Assembly: GCA_030834895.1 (NCBI GenBank)
Contig: JAUQXA010000005.1
Location: forward strand, 62,001-126,000
DNA: 64,000 nucleotides
Source: Anaerolineales bacterium
GTDB taxonomy: Bacteria > Chloroflexota > Anaerolineae > Anaerolineales > Villigracilaceae
Direction: 5' to 3'
Shown: positions 53,774 to 63,613 of the stretch, one piece after another
Layout of the letters: each line of letters starts with the position of its first letter
How positions within the stretch are numbered: the stretch's first letter is position 1
Translations under genes and position numbers: made by a program
Notes under the pieces: model-generated
What the model saw: only the letters and a program-made list of their open reading frames with translations
Told to the model about the DNA's origin: nothing
Database searches by the model: none

Positions 53774-54280
53774 CTACCAACACCTCAATAACCAGCTTAC
53801 CAACAACCCGAAAAGGTAAAGACCGACACCAAACAAAATATGATTCATCAAACTACGAAGTCTTGCCTGCATAGGATTTGACGTCTTTGCTGCGGCGAAC
53901 CCTAACCCAAATGAAGGCTGCATAATAAAGAATGGCATCAAGACAGTGACGATCCCGAAGACGATTGCTGGAATAAGTGTCGGATGTTGAAGCCAGTTGT
54001 TGCCGACCAGTGCAAGGAAAGCGACGGCGAACGTGACGCCAATGATGTAGTGAGCGATCCATCCTACCGTACATTCTGCGCTTTTGTGCGGAGCTGATGC
54101 AATATTCGAATGCCTAAAGATTCCTGCTGACATATGTCGAAGCCAGCGCCCAACTAGACAGTAATTGGGCACCCCAATTTTAAAGGCGCATTTGAGAAAG
54201 AGCGCCCACAAGTCTGTGGTGAGCGTTGCGCCAAGCCCAATGAGGACGGCGCTAAAGAGGGTAAGAGTCAGATTATTCAC
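53774..54280 (-). CDS. DUF2938-type membrane protein, 168 aa
   Basis: Four hydrophobic helices. Begins [20 protein letters not shown], then TDLWALFLK, CLVGRWLRHM and GWIAHYIIGVTFAVAFL, which fit the DUF2938 family of integral membrane proteins with no known function. It overlaps the preceding small gene by 8 bp. Confidence 0.7.
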   Translation of the reverse strand: MNNLTLTLFSAVLIGLGATLTTDLWALFLKCAFKIGVPNYCLVGRWLRHMSAGIFRHSNIASAPHKSAECTVGWIAHYIIGVTFAVAFLALVGNNWLQHPTLIPAIVFGIVTVLMPFFIMQPSFGLGFAAAKTSNPMQARLRSLMNHILFGVGLYLFGLLVSWLLRCW

Positions 54281-54557
54281 GAGTCACCAGTTTATTATCT
54301 GACGCATCTTGTACCCCGGTCTCAACAGAATTTACCGAAAGCAATGGCATTCCCAAGTCGCGTATTTTCTTCAATATTCCATGTAGTGCGGACTGATCGA
54401 TCATTAGACCACTCAGGAGTGTGTTGCCATCTTCTTCCAATGTGATCGTCAGACTTTCAAACCAGCTCGTCCATTGCTGACCCAAATGCCCTTTGATCCT
54501 GATCTGATAGACTATTGGTTGATTCGAATCGCGTTTGGGAACATGCTCATCCGTCAT
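54273..54557 (-). CDS. Small hypothetical protein, 94 aa
   Basis: Contains [20 protein letters not shown] (residues about 17-36), a pattern I associate with short conserved proteins that have a predicted beta-alpha fold, then [20 protein letters not shown] and a C-terminal helix with [11 protein letters not shown] cannot give a function. The ATG at 54557 overlaps the oxidoreductase stop as ATGA, so it is coupled to it. Confidence 0.65.
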   Translation of the reverse strand: MTDEHVPKRDSNQPIVYQIRIKGHLGQQWTSWFESLTITLEEDGNTLLSGLMIDQSALHGILKKIRDLGMPLLSVNSVETGVQDASDNKLVTRE

Positions 54558-55471
54558 GATTGCGCCACACTGATGACAACATTCCCTTTTTTGTGCCCCG
54601 TGTCTACATAGCGGTGCGCGTCGGCCATATCTTCCAGTGGATAGCATCGGTCGATGACTACTTTGAGCTTGCTTGCCTCGGCCAGCTCTTTGATGAAGAC
54701 CAGGTTTTCCATTCCCTCTTTCGTGCTAAGGCTGGCCATTGTTACATACGTCCCGTTTGGTGCGAGAACCTTCGAGGCTTTCGATTTCGGGAATTTAGCA
54801 AGCGTATCAAAGATGACGTCATATCGTTCTTCTCTGGATGAAAAGTCCTCTTTTGTGTAGTCGATGACGTGATCGGCGCCCAGGGATTTCACCATGTCCA
54901 GATTGGATGTACTGCAAATCCCGGTCACTTCTGCGCCAAAATACTTTGCCAGCTGTATGGCATACGTCCCGACACTTCCTGAAGCGCCGTAGATCAGGAC
55001 TTTTTGTCCGCGTTGGATATTACCCTTTCGGAGCAGGCGCAGCGCCGTGGTTGCCCCGATTGGCAGAGCGGCTGCTTCTTCGAAACTTATATTGTCTGGT
55101 TTAATTGCCATCATCGCTTTTTCGGGCAGACATTTGTATTCGGCATACGCACCAAAATTCTCTGTGAGGGTAGATGCGAAAACCTGGTCGCCAGCCTTGA
55201 ATCGGGTTACATCTTTGCCGACCGCTTCTACTTCACCGGCGAGTTCCATGCCATAGATCGGCTGTTTGGGTTTTGTGAGACCCAGCGTGAGACGAGCGGG
55301 GAGCCAGAACATGGGTGGAACGGTAAAGCTCCTCATTCTGAAATCGCCCATGGTGACAGTTGTCGCGTGCACTTTGATCAAGATTTCATTGTCTTTGGGG
55401 GTCGGCTTCTCGATCTCTTTGAGTTGGAGAACTTCGGGACCACCATATTTGCTTGCTACGATTGCTTTCAT
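54554..55471 (-). CDS. NAD(P)-dependent zinc-free alcohol dehydrogenase / quinone oxidoreductase, 305 aa
   Basis: Medium-chain dehydrogenase of the QOR type. [20 protein letters not shown] is the N-terminal GroES-like fold; [20 protein letters not shown] follows. The Rossmann motif is [20 protein letters not shown] (near residue 145). Structural-zinc cysteines are absent. AAGGAG precedes the ATG at 55471. It is probably part of a small operon with the membrane proteins on both sides. Substrate unknown. Confidence 0.88.
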   Translation of the reverse strand: MKAIVASKYGGPEVLQLKEIEKPTPKDNEILIKVHATTVTMGDFRMRSFTVPPMFWLPARLTLGLTKPKQPIYGMELAGEVEAVGKDVTRFKAGDQVFASTLTENFGAYAEYKCLPEKAMMAIKPDNISFEEAAALPIGATTALRLLRKGNIQRGQKVLIYGASGSVGTYAIQLAKYFGAEVTGICSTSNLDMVKSLGADHVIDYTKEDFSSREERYDVIFDTLAKFPKSKASKVLAPNGTYVTMASLSTKEGMENLVFIKELAEASKLKVVIDRCYPLEDMADAHRYVDTGHKKGNVVISVAQS

Positions 55472-55519
55472 TTTAGACTCCTTAATTTTGAATATATTTA
55501 GTGAACTTAATGTCAATAT

Positions 55520-56209
55520 CTAAATCGATGCTTTGCGGGCTGATTTAATTGAACTCTTGCGAATACTCCATTCAGCCACAGCAAGGTTGATCACCCAGGC
55601 TGCACCCATCAATAAGGCATTTTCGAATTCATTCGGTTTGCCCAAGAGTAGGGCTCCTGCCATCCCGGTCAGCACTTGTGTGCCTGCTCCCATCCCAATG
55701 GCATAGGCGCGTTTCATCCAAGCTTGGTGTTGGGCAACATCCCGCCGTCGGATCGAGATGAATCCAAGGATGATGGATAGAACCATGCCCGATCCAAAAA
55801 AGAGGCGCAACACGTAAAGCAGGTCACTGGCTCCCTCCGGATACGGATAAAAGAGAGTCATCCAGAGTCCGGAAAATCCAACCAGCAGTCCGAATGGGAC
55901 CAGGAGCCGCCCAACCCGGCGGTGCCATTTGAGCCCGCGCTGCCAGAGGCGGCTCACGAACTGGAATGCCCCAAGCAGGGCGTAGACTGCGGCGGTAATA
56001 ATATGAATGACCACAGGCGAAGGTGATGCAAAGAAGCGTGCGTTGGCTGGCGTGATTTCCGCGCCGCTCATCAATTGGACCAAGCGGATGACTCCGAACG
56101 TAAGCGGAATCACACTGAGCAAGATCAACCCGGCGGGTACCCACCATGGCGTCCGAGTTTTTCTTGCTGGCACTTTGATTTGACCGTTATCATGAGTAAT
56201 CGCTTTCAT
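55520..56209 (-). CDS. DUF2306-type membrane protein, 229 aa
   Basis: About six helices. PSPVVIHIITAAVYALLGAF (near residue 65), LKWHRRVGRLLVPFGLLVG (near residue 93) and AQHQAWMKRAYAIGMGAGTQ (near residue 160) match the DUF2306 pattern, with conserved histidines that in similar proteins are suspected haem or quinone contacts. Role unknown. CAAGGAG precedes the ATG. Confidence 0.7.
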   Translation of the reverse strand: MKAITHDNGQIKVPARKTRTPWWVPAGLILLSVIPLTFGVIRLVQLMSGAEITPANARFFASPSPVVIHIITAAVYALLGAFQFVSRLWQRGLKWHRRVGRLLVPFGLLVGFSGLWMTLFYPYPEGASDLLYVLRLFFGSGMVLSIILGFISIRRRDVAQHQAWMKRAYAIGMGAGTQVLTGMAGALLLGKPNEFENALLMGAAWVINLAVAEWSIRKSSIKSARKASI

Positions 56210-56285
56210 CTTTAACTCCTTGTAAAGATATTCTCAATTCGAGTAGACAAGCGAGCCTACAGCCGCTTGTCTACTCCATGCCATC

Positions 56286-57017
56286 TTAGGCGACCTGACT
56301 CGATTTGGACTTGGCGGCACTCTGGTTGAACACGGATTCCGATGTTTTCTCCCGTCGTTCGGAGATAAGAGCGAATCCCAGCCATGCCAGAGCAAGCCCA
56401 TTCGGTACCAGCACCAAGGGTTGATATTCAGGGGGAACAGCCAGTGCACCGACGGGTGCCAACGTGGAGCCGACGACAAACAAAACACCCGCCCAGCGCG
56501 GTAGGATGCCAGCGCGGAATGTGGCAATGCCAAACAGCAGGGGTCCCAAGAGATACATGGGGTCGGATATCTTCCAAAGTGTTGGGAGAATCCCGAGGTC
56601 GATCTCGCTCGGAATGCCGGTAAACATCCCAAGGAAGCCTGCCACAAACTTCGGTGACTCGGTGGCAAGGCGCGGCAGGATGAATGCTTCCACAAATGAA
56701 AAGGGCATCATGAGTGCCAACCATACGCTAAACAGGAGGAAGCCAGCCAAACCCAGCCAACCGAATTTTTCCGCTTGCCTGACGTAGAGCCCCACCATGC
56801 CAAACAGTCCAAAGAAGCCCATGGCAATAGCAACGATGTGGACATTTATCCATGTAGCAGTGGTGACGACTTCAGGAACGTTAACGGGATGGAACATTCC
56901 AATGACGATTAAGCCTAACCCCGCCAACATGGCAGATACGCCTGCCCACCGCATGAGAGGGGATGCGGTCATCTTCGGTTTGCTCTCCTTGATCGAGGTC
57001 TTTCCTTTTGTGTTCAT
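56286..57017 (-). CDS. Hypothetical polytopic membrane protein, 243 aa
   Basis: Not recognised. About seven helices after a lysine-rich cytoplasmic N-terminus (MNTKGKTSIKESKPK). HPVNVPEVVTTATWINVHIV and FVEAFILPRLATESPKFVAG are the most distinctive stretches. Ends with a Ser/Lys-rich tail. GGAG lies 8 bp upstream of the ATG. It is the first gene of the group ending at 53774 and follows the MalT-like regulator. Confidence 0.65.
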   Translation of the reverse strand: MNTKGKTSIKESKPKMTASPLMRWAGVSAMLAGLGLIVIGMFHPVNVPEVVTTATWINVHIVAIAMGFFGLFGMVGLYVRQAEKFGWLGLAGFLLFSVWLALMMPFSFVEAFILPRLATESPKFVAGFLGMFTGIPSEIDLGILPTLWKISDPMYLLGPLLFGIATFRAGILPRWAGVLFVVGSTLAPVGALAVPPEYQPLVLVPNGLALAWLGFALISERREKTSESVFNQSAAKSKSSQVA

Positions 57018-57162
57018 TTGTCTGTCTCCTTTTTTGAACCTGTAAAATAAGTGTCAGAGATTGACAGCCGGCATAGCTGCCTGTTTGGGTTCGATTGAAG
57101 ACAATATACAAATGAATGTGGGGAGATGTCTTCCCCAGATGTGGGGATTTGGTGTGGGGAGA

Positions 57163-57204
57163 ATCCGAAGACCCCGTCAAATTTCTCTGGCGGGGTCTTC
57201 GGAT
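57163..57204 (-). terminator. Hairpin terminator after the MalT-like gene
   Basis: 17-bp near-perfect stem ATCCGAAGACCCCGTCA / TGGCGGGGTCTTCGGAT, one wobble. Very stable but with only a weak T-run (TTCTCC). A second small GGGGA/TTCCCC hairpin lies about 30 bp beyond it, near 57119-57135. Confidence 0.65.
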
Positions 57205-57225
57205 AACCTATTTAGGCGTGCCAGT

Positions 57226-59952
57226 TTAGATCAAACCAAGTTCAATCGCCCGTTTGACAGCCCCCCGGCGGCTATTGACGTTGAGTTTGTTGTAAATGCT
57301 TTTGGTGTGAGTCCGCACCGTACTCAAAGCGATGACAAGTTCCTGCGCGATCTCGGGACCCGACAACTCGGTCTTGAACAGGCGGAGGATATCCAGCTCA
57401 CGTTGACTGAGCGCCTCGATCAGGGACGATGAAACTGGGACGGCGGAAGGAGGCGTTTCTTCATCCAAGCCTTGATCTTCCACCTCAAATGCAGATAACA
57501 GCTTGCGTGTGTAGTTCGGCAGGATTCCGCGTGAATCAACTTCACGAATTAATTCTGCCATGTCTGCGCCTTCGGCTAGGAAAATGCGCATATAGCCTTC
57601 GGGTTCAGCCAACTTCAGAGCACGCTCCAGCGACGTAAGAGCTGCGGGGATATCCTCATGCATTTGGTGAGCAAGCGCCTGCAAGATCAGGATTTCGATC
57701 ACACTTCCAATTCTTCCGCCTTCTTCTGCCGCTTTCAAGAGACATTCCAGAAATCCCTTTACGTTTTGAAGCAAACTGATTGAATTGTCGCTCTGATATG
57801 GAGACAACAAAATCCTGGCGAATGTGATTTGCTCAAACTCCCGCAAGTAGCTGGGGTCTTCCTCAATGGACAACTTCCGTTCATGCGCCCAATCAAGAGC
57901 TTTTTTCAACTCGCCTTGCTTGATCCATACTCGTGCCTTCAACGCCCGTATTGGGCGGACGTTAGGGGAAAAGTCACCCACATATAGGCTTTCTGCCTCA
58001 TCAAGCAGGTCGAGTGCGCTTTCCAAATCTCCCTTAGTTTCTCGTATTTGAGCCATGGCAACACGCCAGCGATATGGGTTTTTCGGTAATCCATTGAGCT
58101 CACCAAGTTCCTTGCTTTTCAAAAGGTGTTGCTCGGCAGTATTCAACTCATTACGTTCAAAATAGATCCCGCTTATCCCCACATGCATGTCTGCTGCACC
58201 TCGCAAAGCTGGCGCGCCCTGCTTTGTCGCCAGTTGTAACCCGCGCTCGTAGATGCTCATAGCCTCACGCAGACAACCAAGTGTAATCTTGATATCAGCC
58301 AGCGTGACGGAGCCTCCGATTACATCCGAGATGAACCCGACGTTCTGCAAGTGTGACATCCCTTCGGCAAACATCCGATATCCAGTTTCGAGATCACCGT
58401 TTGTCCAGTATGCAAGCCCTAGTAGAGACGATGCGGCTCCGCGGGGGAAGTCGTTATCCTCGCGGGCGAGTTTGAGCACTTTGTTTGCGTGTTTCATAGC
58501 GGCTGCCACATCACTGTGAGTCAGGGCAATTGCGGCATGGTACATGGCGACCGAGCTAGGCAGGCGCTGAAAATCCTCTTCACCCACATAAACGGGACGA
58601 ATCCGAATGTCTTCAGGGGTAGCGAGCCACTGTTCGATATCCCGCAATCGCGCCTCAACACCATCAAACTGACCATTCTGCAATAACGTGCCAGCATAAT
58701 TAACGTTTAGCACAGGGTGGTTCTGAAACAGTTCGTCGGGAAGTGCTTTAAGCCAACCCAGCAATGTGGACTCCTGCCTGCTCTGGCGCATGAATGGCAG
58801 AGCTCTTTCGATCAGCCCTGCTGCGTGCTCAAAATCTGTTCCAACCAGCGCGTGGTGGATCGCATCAGCCGTTAGACCGTTTTGCTCATACCACTCACTT
58901 GCACGTTTGTGCAAAGCAGGCACTTGATCGGGCTGCTCTGCCATCAAGTGCATACGAAGAACATCGGCAAAAAGATGATGATAGCGATACCAGTGTCGCT
59001 TGTCATCGAGGGGGATGATAAACAAATTACCCCGTTGTAATTGCTCCAATTTCGATTTGCTTCCCATTTGAGTGGTGACGGCATCGCAGAGCAGACTGTT
59101 CAAACGATCAAGGATGGATGTTTGTAGCAGGAAGTTTCGAATCGGTTCGGGCTGACGCCGCAATACCTCTTCAACCAGATAATCCACAATATAGCGGTGA
59201 TCCCCAGCGAAAGCCTGGATGAACCCATGCACATCCTCTTGTCCCTTCATTGAAAGTGCGGCGAGTTGCAGACCGGCAATCCAGCCTTCGGTGCGGGACT
59301 CTAATGCGGCGACTTCATCTGCAGTGAGGTCAAGACTCATCACCTGATTGAGAAATTCAGCGGCTTCGGATGGGGTAAAACGCAGATCCGCGGCGCGAAT
59401 TTCGATCAATTGATTTCGGGCGCGTAGGCGGGGGATGGGTAAGGAGGGGTCTTCACGTGTGGTGATGACCAAATGCATTTGAGGTGGCATGTGGTCAATT
59501 AAAAATGCGAGGGCATCGTCAATTGCTTTCGTGTCCGTCAGATGGTAGTCATCAAGAACGAGGATGAAATCGCTTGGAATAGTTATTATCTCGTTGAGCA
59601 GGGCTGTCAGAATTGAAGTGATCGGAGGTGATTGAGGAGATTGAAGCCCATCTACTAGATCCATTCCCAATTTTGGTGAAATGGTTTGCAATGCGCCGAT
59701 AAAGTAGACCAAAAACCGTGCTGCGTCATTATCGTTTTCATCCAGTGATAGCCAGGCTGCTTGTCGCCCGCAACTCATGATCCATTCGCTGATTATTGTA
59801 CTTTTGCCAAATCCCGCGGGAGCAGAAATGAGTGTCAATTTGCGACCCGAGATTAAACCCTCTGTAAGTTGTTTAACCAAACGCGACCGGACTACTACTT
59901 TGGAAGGTGGCGGGGGAATATAAAATTTCGTGGCCAGTATAGATGTTGCCAT
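57226..59952 (-). CDS. MalT-like LuxR-family ATP-dependent transcription activator, 908 aa
   Basis: STAND-type regulator: P-loop SAPAGFGKSTI (near residue 44), AAWLSLDENDNDAARFLVY, FILVLDDYHLTDTKAI (Walker B, near residue 130), a winged-helix part, then a long TPR region (about 430-800). The C-terminal LuxR HTH is LSQRELDILRLFKTELSGPE, then ALSTVRTHTKSIYNKLNVNS. Ligand unknown; the family includes MalT, but nothing points to maltose here. A TATAAT 6 bp before the ATG and no ribosome site suggest a leaderless mRNA. It could regulate the membrane genes downstream. Confidence 0.9.
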   Translation of the reverse strand: MATSILATKFYIPPPPSKVVVRSRLVKQLTEGLISGRKLTLISAPAGFGKSTIISEWIMSCGRQAAWLSLDENDNDAARFLVYFIGALQTISPKLGMDLVDGLQSPQSPPITSILTALLNEIITIPSDFILVLDDYHLTDTKAIDDALAFLIDHMPPQMHLVITTREDPSLPIPRLRARNQLIEIRAADLRFTPSEAAEFLNQVMSLDLTADEVAALESRTEGWIAGLQLAALSMKGQEDVHGFIQAFAGDHRYIVDYLVEEVLRRQPEPIRNFLLQTSILDRLNSLLCDAVTTQMGSKSKLEQLQRGNLFIIPLDDKRHWYRYHHLFADVLRMHLMAEQPDQVPALHKRASEWYEQNGLTADAIHHALVGTDFEHAAGLIERALPFMRQSRQESTLLGWLKALPDELFQNHPVLNVNYAGTLLQNGQFDGVEARLRDIEQWLATPEDIRIRPVYVGEEDFQRLPSSVAMYHAAIALTHSDVAAAMKHANKVLKLAREDNDFPRGAASSLLGLAYWTNGDLETGYRMFAEGMSHLQNVGFISDVIGGSVTLADIKITLGCLREAMSIYERGLQLATKQGAPALRGAADMHVGISGIYFERNELNTAEQHLLKSKELGELNGLPKNPYRWRVAMAQIRETKGDLESALDLLDEAESLYVGDFSPNVRPIRALKARVWIKQGELKKALDWAHERKLSIEEDPSYLREFEQITFARILLSPYQSDNSISLLQNVKGFLECLLKAAEEGGRIGSVIEILILQALAHQMHEDIPAALTSLERALKLAEPEGYMRIFLAEGADMAELIREVDSRGILPNYTRKLLSAFEVEDQGLDEETPPSAVPVSSSLIEALSQRELDILRLFKTELSGPEIAQELVIALSTVRTHTKSIYNKLNVNSRRGAVKRAIELGLI

Positions 59953-59958
59953 TTATAG

Positions 59959-59964
59959 ATTATA
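59959..59964 (-). promoter_or_regulatory. -10 box of a leaderless promoter
   Basis: Perfect TATAAT on the minus strand with 6 bp between it and the ATG of the MalT-like gene, so transcription should start at the start codon. No clear -35 box. Confidence 0.45.
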
Positions 59965-60008
59965 TAACACCTTAGACCCTATCCGTAAATAGGGATGAAC
60001 ATTAACAA

Positions 60009-60925
60009 AAAGACACTCCTGATGCAGAATTGCAGGTACCACCCAAACAACCTGCAAGGAGTGTCCAATGAGTTATACCACGCTGTGGGAAGTTCCCGAT
60101 GGATTGTGGAAACGGATCGAATAAATATTGCCACGTGAAAAGAAGAAAGGCAGCGTTGGGCGTCCGGCCTTGCCCAATCGGCAAGTAGTGAATGGTATTC
60201 TGTTTGTGTTGCGGAGCGGTTGCCAGTGGAAAGGTCTGAAAAAGGAATGGTTCGGAGCCAGCAGCAGTCTGCATAAACGCTTTCAAGAGTGGAGCGAGTC
60301 TGGTGTATGGAAGAAAATCTATCGTATGGTTGTGAAGTATTACCAAAAGAAACGTCGGATCCAATGGAAGTGGCAAGCTGTGGACAGTAAGATGGTACCT
60401 GCTCCACTGGGCGGAGATTTGACGGGTCCCAATCCTACCGATCGGGCGAAATCTGACTCCAAACGGCATATCTGGGTCGACCAGCGCGGCGCACCGCTCT
60501 CTATTCAGTTGAGTGACGCAAATGCTCACGATGTAACGGAAATTATGAACTTACTCAACCGTCCAATTGTGCGCAGGCCAAAAACCAAATACAAGGTACA
60601 GTATTTGTGTACTGATAAAGCCTACGATTCAGAAGAAGTGCGAGCGAAGCTACGAAAGCGCAAGATTACACTGCATATCCTCAAGCGTGAGTATGGCTCT
60701 AATCCACCCCCACCGCCTTTGGAATCTGAGAAATATCCTGCCAGACGCTGGGTGGTGGAACGAACTCTTTCTTGGCAAAACGATTTCCGTTCTTTGCGAA
60801 CTCGCTGGGCCAAGAAATCAAGCAATTGGTTAGCTCTAATCTATTTCGCTTGCGCCTTCATCCTCTGGAGAATGTGTTTCGACGACTAGCAAAGCAATTG
60901 GACAGAATAGTTTGCTTTTCGTGAG
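60009..60925 (+). mobile_element. IS5-type insertion sequence, approximate limits
   Basis: One IS5-type transposase frame with short flanks. A hairpin in the leader (GACACTCCT near 60010 with AGGAGTGTC near 60055, inner CCTGCA/TGCAGG) precedes it. I could not identify convincing terminal inverted repeats, so the limits are estimates from where neighbouring coding signal stops or starts. It abuts the truncated M20 gene on its right. Confidence 0.6.
60068..60889 (+). pseudogene. IS5-family transposase with an in-frame stop at codon 19
   Basis: The frame opens MSYTTLWEVPDGLWKRIE, the usual N-terminus of this transposase group, then hits TAA at 60122-60124. It continues ILPREKKKGSVGRPALPN without further interruption to 60889. 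The DDE residues are present: Asp in WQAVDSKMVP, Asp in YLCTDKAYDSEEV, Glu in RRWVVERTLSW. Restart at the TTG at 60128 is conceivable but would lose the N-terminal helix. I call it a recently inactivated transposase. Confidence 0.8.
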
Positions 60926-61114
60926 TAACCCAGTGCCGATTAATTCAGATGACTTTTCGATGTATTTGCAGCATATACCGGGCGTTTATTACTGGTTGGG
61001 TGTAGCAAATGAATTGCGCGGCACAAGGGTATGCCTCATACGCCTGACTTTGATGTAGATGAAGAGAGTATTTTGATAGGTACCCGCGTCCCGAAGTGGT
61101 GGAGAAAATCCTGA
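60921..61114 (+). pseudogene. C-terminal remnant of an M20-family amidohydrolase gene, frameshifted
   Basis: NSDDFSMYLQHIPGVYYWLG in one frame continues as GMPHTPDFDVDEESILIGTR in the next, so there is one frameshift near 61023-61030. The two together match the C-terminal end of M20 peptidases of the hippurate/IAA-amino-acid hydrolase type (SEDFxxYLQxxPGxYxxLG ... HxPxFDxDE). It ends with TGA at 61112-61114. The 5' part was lost, with the IS5 element at the break. Confidence 0.75.
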
Positions 61115-61131
61115 CCATCAGCCCAGAAAAA

Positions 61132-61163
61132 AACAGGGTCAAACTGAACAGTTTGACCCTGTT
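61132..61163. terminator. Bidirectional intrinsic terminator
   Basis: 15-bp perfect stem AACAGGGTCAAACTG / CAGTTTGACCCTGTT with T-runs on both sides (GTTCTTTTTTTT on plus, TTTTTTTC on minus). It serves the M20 remnant on one side and the ABC operon at 61199-64000 on the other. Confidence 0.9.
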
Positions 61164-61198
61164 GTTCTTTTTTTTAGCTCTATATAAATTACTCGCGG

Positions 61199-63613
61199 CT
61201 ATTCATACGCCAGTACTTCATTGATCGTCAGGCGGGCCGCCTTGCGGGCTGGCACGATGCTGGCAAAAACCACGAGGACGATCACAACCCCCAGCCAAAG
61301 AAAAATTCCAATCGGTGTGAACGTCAACGCCAGAGTCGAATCCATCATTGCTTTTCCAATGATCTTAAGCAGGAGAAAACTGACGGGGAACGCCAAGCCA
61401 ATCGCCAAAAGCCAGGTGAGCAAGCCGATGACCAGTCCTTCCACGATGACCGACCGCATAATGACAAGATCGACCGCCCCAATGGTCCGCATCACGCCGA
61501 TCTCCCGCGTCCGCTCCAGGACATTGATACTCATCGTACCGGTCAAACCAATGCTGCCGACGAACGCGATCAGAACCGCCATAATCAACAGGAAAATGAG
61601 CAATGTGTTGAGCGCCAATGCCGCTTTCTCCTGCAGCAGATGTCCGGGTTGAACGCTTCGAACTGCAAAGCCCTTGTCTGCCAGGGACCTCTCGACACGC
61701 TGGGTTACCACTTCCTGAGAGGCGGCATCGTGAGCCTCGGTAATGATGCGATACGAAGTCGCATGGTTGGCTGAGTGGTTTCTTTCGGCGATAAATTCAA
61801 AATTTGCATACGCCATTGGGTCTCCGAACATCGCCACGAATTGGAATATCCCTGCGACTTTCCATTCTTCTTCTTTCCGTCCCGGGAGTTTGACGATCAG
61901 GCTGTCTCCCGGTTTGAGGTCCGGATAAAACTTGTAAATGGTATCGGACACCACGATCGCTCTTTCCACATTTGGCAGGAGCCAGCGACCGGCTGACAGC
62001 TTCAGGTCGAGTAGTTGTGTATCATGGGGCGGCGCAACAATGGAAATCTTGGTCACCAGATTTTCATCCTGATCCCAGACTTCACCGGCGGCGCCAGCCC
62101 AGCCTTCCACGCGTTTGACGCCGGGAATCTCGAGCAGGGTTTGCTCGACCTTGCTGACCCGGTACGGATGAAGCAGGTCCACAGTGACATCACCCTTAAA
62201 GTGCTGTAACACCTGGTTCAACATGTCGCTCATCGAATCGCGCACGTTGAACACGCCAATAAAAACAGCGCCAGCCACGGTCAGCGTGAAGAGGGTCAGG
62301 TACAGGCGTCCCTTTTTGCGAAACGTATTGCGGAAGGAAAGCAGGAGCGGGCGGGAGATCCAGCGGAACCATGCGGCGTTCCGAGCCAGAAGGCTGTTTT
62401 TGGCAGGTCGCCCGCCGGGGCGGTAGTCGCTGATCGCCTGCTGGACACTGGTCTTGGCGCCACCGTTTACCGGGAAAAAACCGGCGCCCAACGGAACCAG
62501 TATGGCAACCAGCACCTGCACGATTATCGCCGTGGGGATGATGCGGAAACCCTGGATGACAGCGCCAAGCATATAAGCCATAAGCCACGCCAAGCCATAT
62601 CCCGCCAGTGCTCCAAGCGGCACAGAGATGATTAGCGCGATCAAGCTATAGGCAATGATGAGGGTCAGGTACATTCCCATGATCTGGGTACTGCGCGCCC
62701 CGACCAGTTTCATCACGCCGATCTGGCGCCGCTGCTGAGCCAGCAGGGCATTGAGGGTATTGATGATGAGGGAACTGCCCAGGACGATGATCAAGCCGCC
62801 CAATGCCCCAAGGATGCCAAGCATCGCTAAAAGCATATCCGTCATCGGGTGCTTGTTCGAAAGGTGCCGATCCAGCCGCTGGACCTGACGCCCACTTTTC
62901 TCGATCTTGTCTTCCACGCGATTGGCGACGCTCGCAATCCATTCGCCGTCGTTCCCCTCTCCCTCCACCGTGACATAGAGCCGGTTGAAATAGTCGTCCT
63001 GCCCAAATGACTTTAGCGTTTTCAGCGTGATAAAGGCAATATTCGTCCCGCTCGGGTTGGGAGTGGCAGTTGTCTGATCCGAGACCAGCCCAGCCACCGT
63101 CAGGAAATGGCTCGACTCATCGGGGAACTCGATTTCGATGCTGTCGCCGACATGAAACCCGCTGATGTGCATCATATCCTGGGTGATCAGAGCTTCTCCC
63201 TTGCCTGCGACTTGGGCGCCCTCGATCAGTGCGAGAAGATTGATATCGCTCTCGAAATCCGAAACAGCGACCAGGGTTAGGTCCTGCCAATCTTCCGTCC
63301 CTTGCCTGGCACGGACCCCGATGAAGCGGCGGCCCTGCGCTTCCTTCACGCCGGGGACATCCGCGATGACGCTGACAAGATCGTCGTCAAAGGGGTCTGC
63401 CCAAGCTACAATGTTGGGCGGGTTAATGGCGGCGTAACTGCGATTGACGTCTGCCCCCAGGATTACATAGGCGCTGATGAGCATCCCAATGACAAAGACA
63501 CCCGCGGCAATGGACGTGACCACCAGCGCCGTGCGCGTTTTATCGCCCCATACGTCAGAGAAGACCTTGCTCCAGCGAGGCTTCAGGAAATTGGCTTTGA
63601 CTTCGCCGTTCAT
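61199..63613 (-). CDS. MacB-like ABC transporter permease with two FtsX domains, 804 aa
   Basis: Paralogue of the permease at 2284-4674 with the same layout: N-terminal helix (RTALVVTSIAAGVFVIGMLI), large outer domain, FtsX core 1 (NALLAQQRRQIGVMKLVGAR near residue 300), second outer domain, FtsX core 2 (VLERTREIGVMRTIGAVDLV near residue 705) and a C-terminus ARLTINEVLAYE. Its ATG overlaps the ATPase stop by 4 bp. Its partner ATPase has an unusual signature motif. Substrate unknown. Confidence 0.9.
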   Translation of the reverse strand: MNGEVKANFLKPRWSKVFSDVWGDKTRTALVVTSIAAGVFVIGMLISAYVILGADVNRSYAAINPPNIVAWADPFDDDLVSVIADVPGVKEAQGRRFIGVRARQGTEDWQDLTLVAVSDFESDINLLALIEGAQVAGKGEALITQDMMHISGFHVGDSIEIEFPDESSHFLTVAGLVSDQTTATPNPSGTNIAFITLKTLKSFGQDDYFNRLYVTVEGEGNDGEWIASVANRVEDKIEKSGRQVQRLDRHLSNKHPMTDMLLAMLGILGALGGLIIVLGSSLIINTLNALLAQQRRQIGVMKLVGARSTQIMGMYLTLIIAYSLIALIISVPLGALAGYGLAWLMAYMLGAVIQGFRIIPTAIIVQVLVAILVPLGAGFFPVNGGAKTSVQQAISDYRPGGRPAKNSLLARNAAWFRWISRPLLLSFRNTFRKKGRLYLTLFTLTVAGAVFIGVFNVRDSMSDMLNQVLQHFKGDVTVDLLHPYRVSKVEQTLLEIPGVKRVEGWAGAAGEVWDQDENLVTKISIVAPPHDTQLLDLKLSAGRWLLPNVERAIVVSDTIYKFYPDLKPGDSLIVKLPGRKEEEWKVAGIFQFVAMFGDPMAYANFEFIAERNHSANHATSYRIITEAHDAASQEVVTQRVERSLADKGFAVRSVQPGHLLQEKAALALNTLLIFLLIMAVLIAFVGSIGLTGTMSINVLERTREIGVMRTIGAVDLVIMRSVIVEGLVIGLLTWLLAIGLAFPVSFLLLKIIGKAMMDSTLALTFTPIGIFLWLGVVIVLVVFASIVPARKAARLTINEVLAYE

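Noticed and set aside
57226..59952. Maltose regulator malT
   Set aside because: Same architecture, but no maltose genes nearby; the family covers many unrelated regulators.
60002..60529. Minus-strand ORF within the IS element
   Set aside because: It overlaps the transposase, which has its DDE residues; no independent support.
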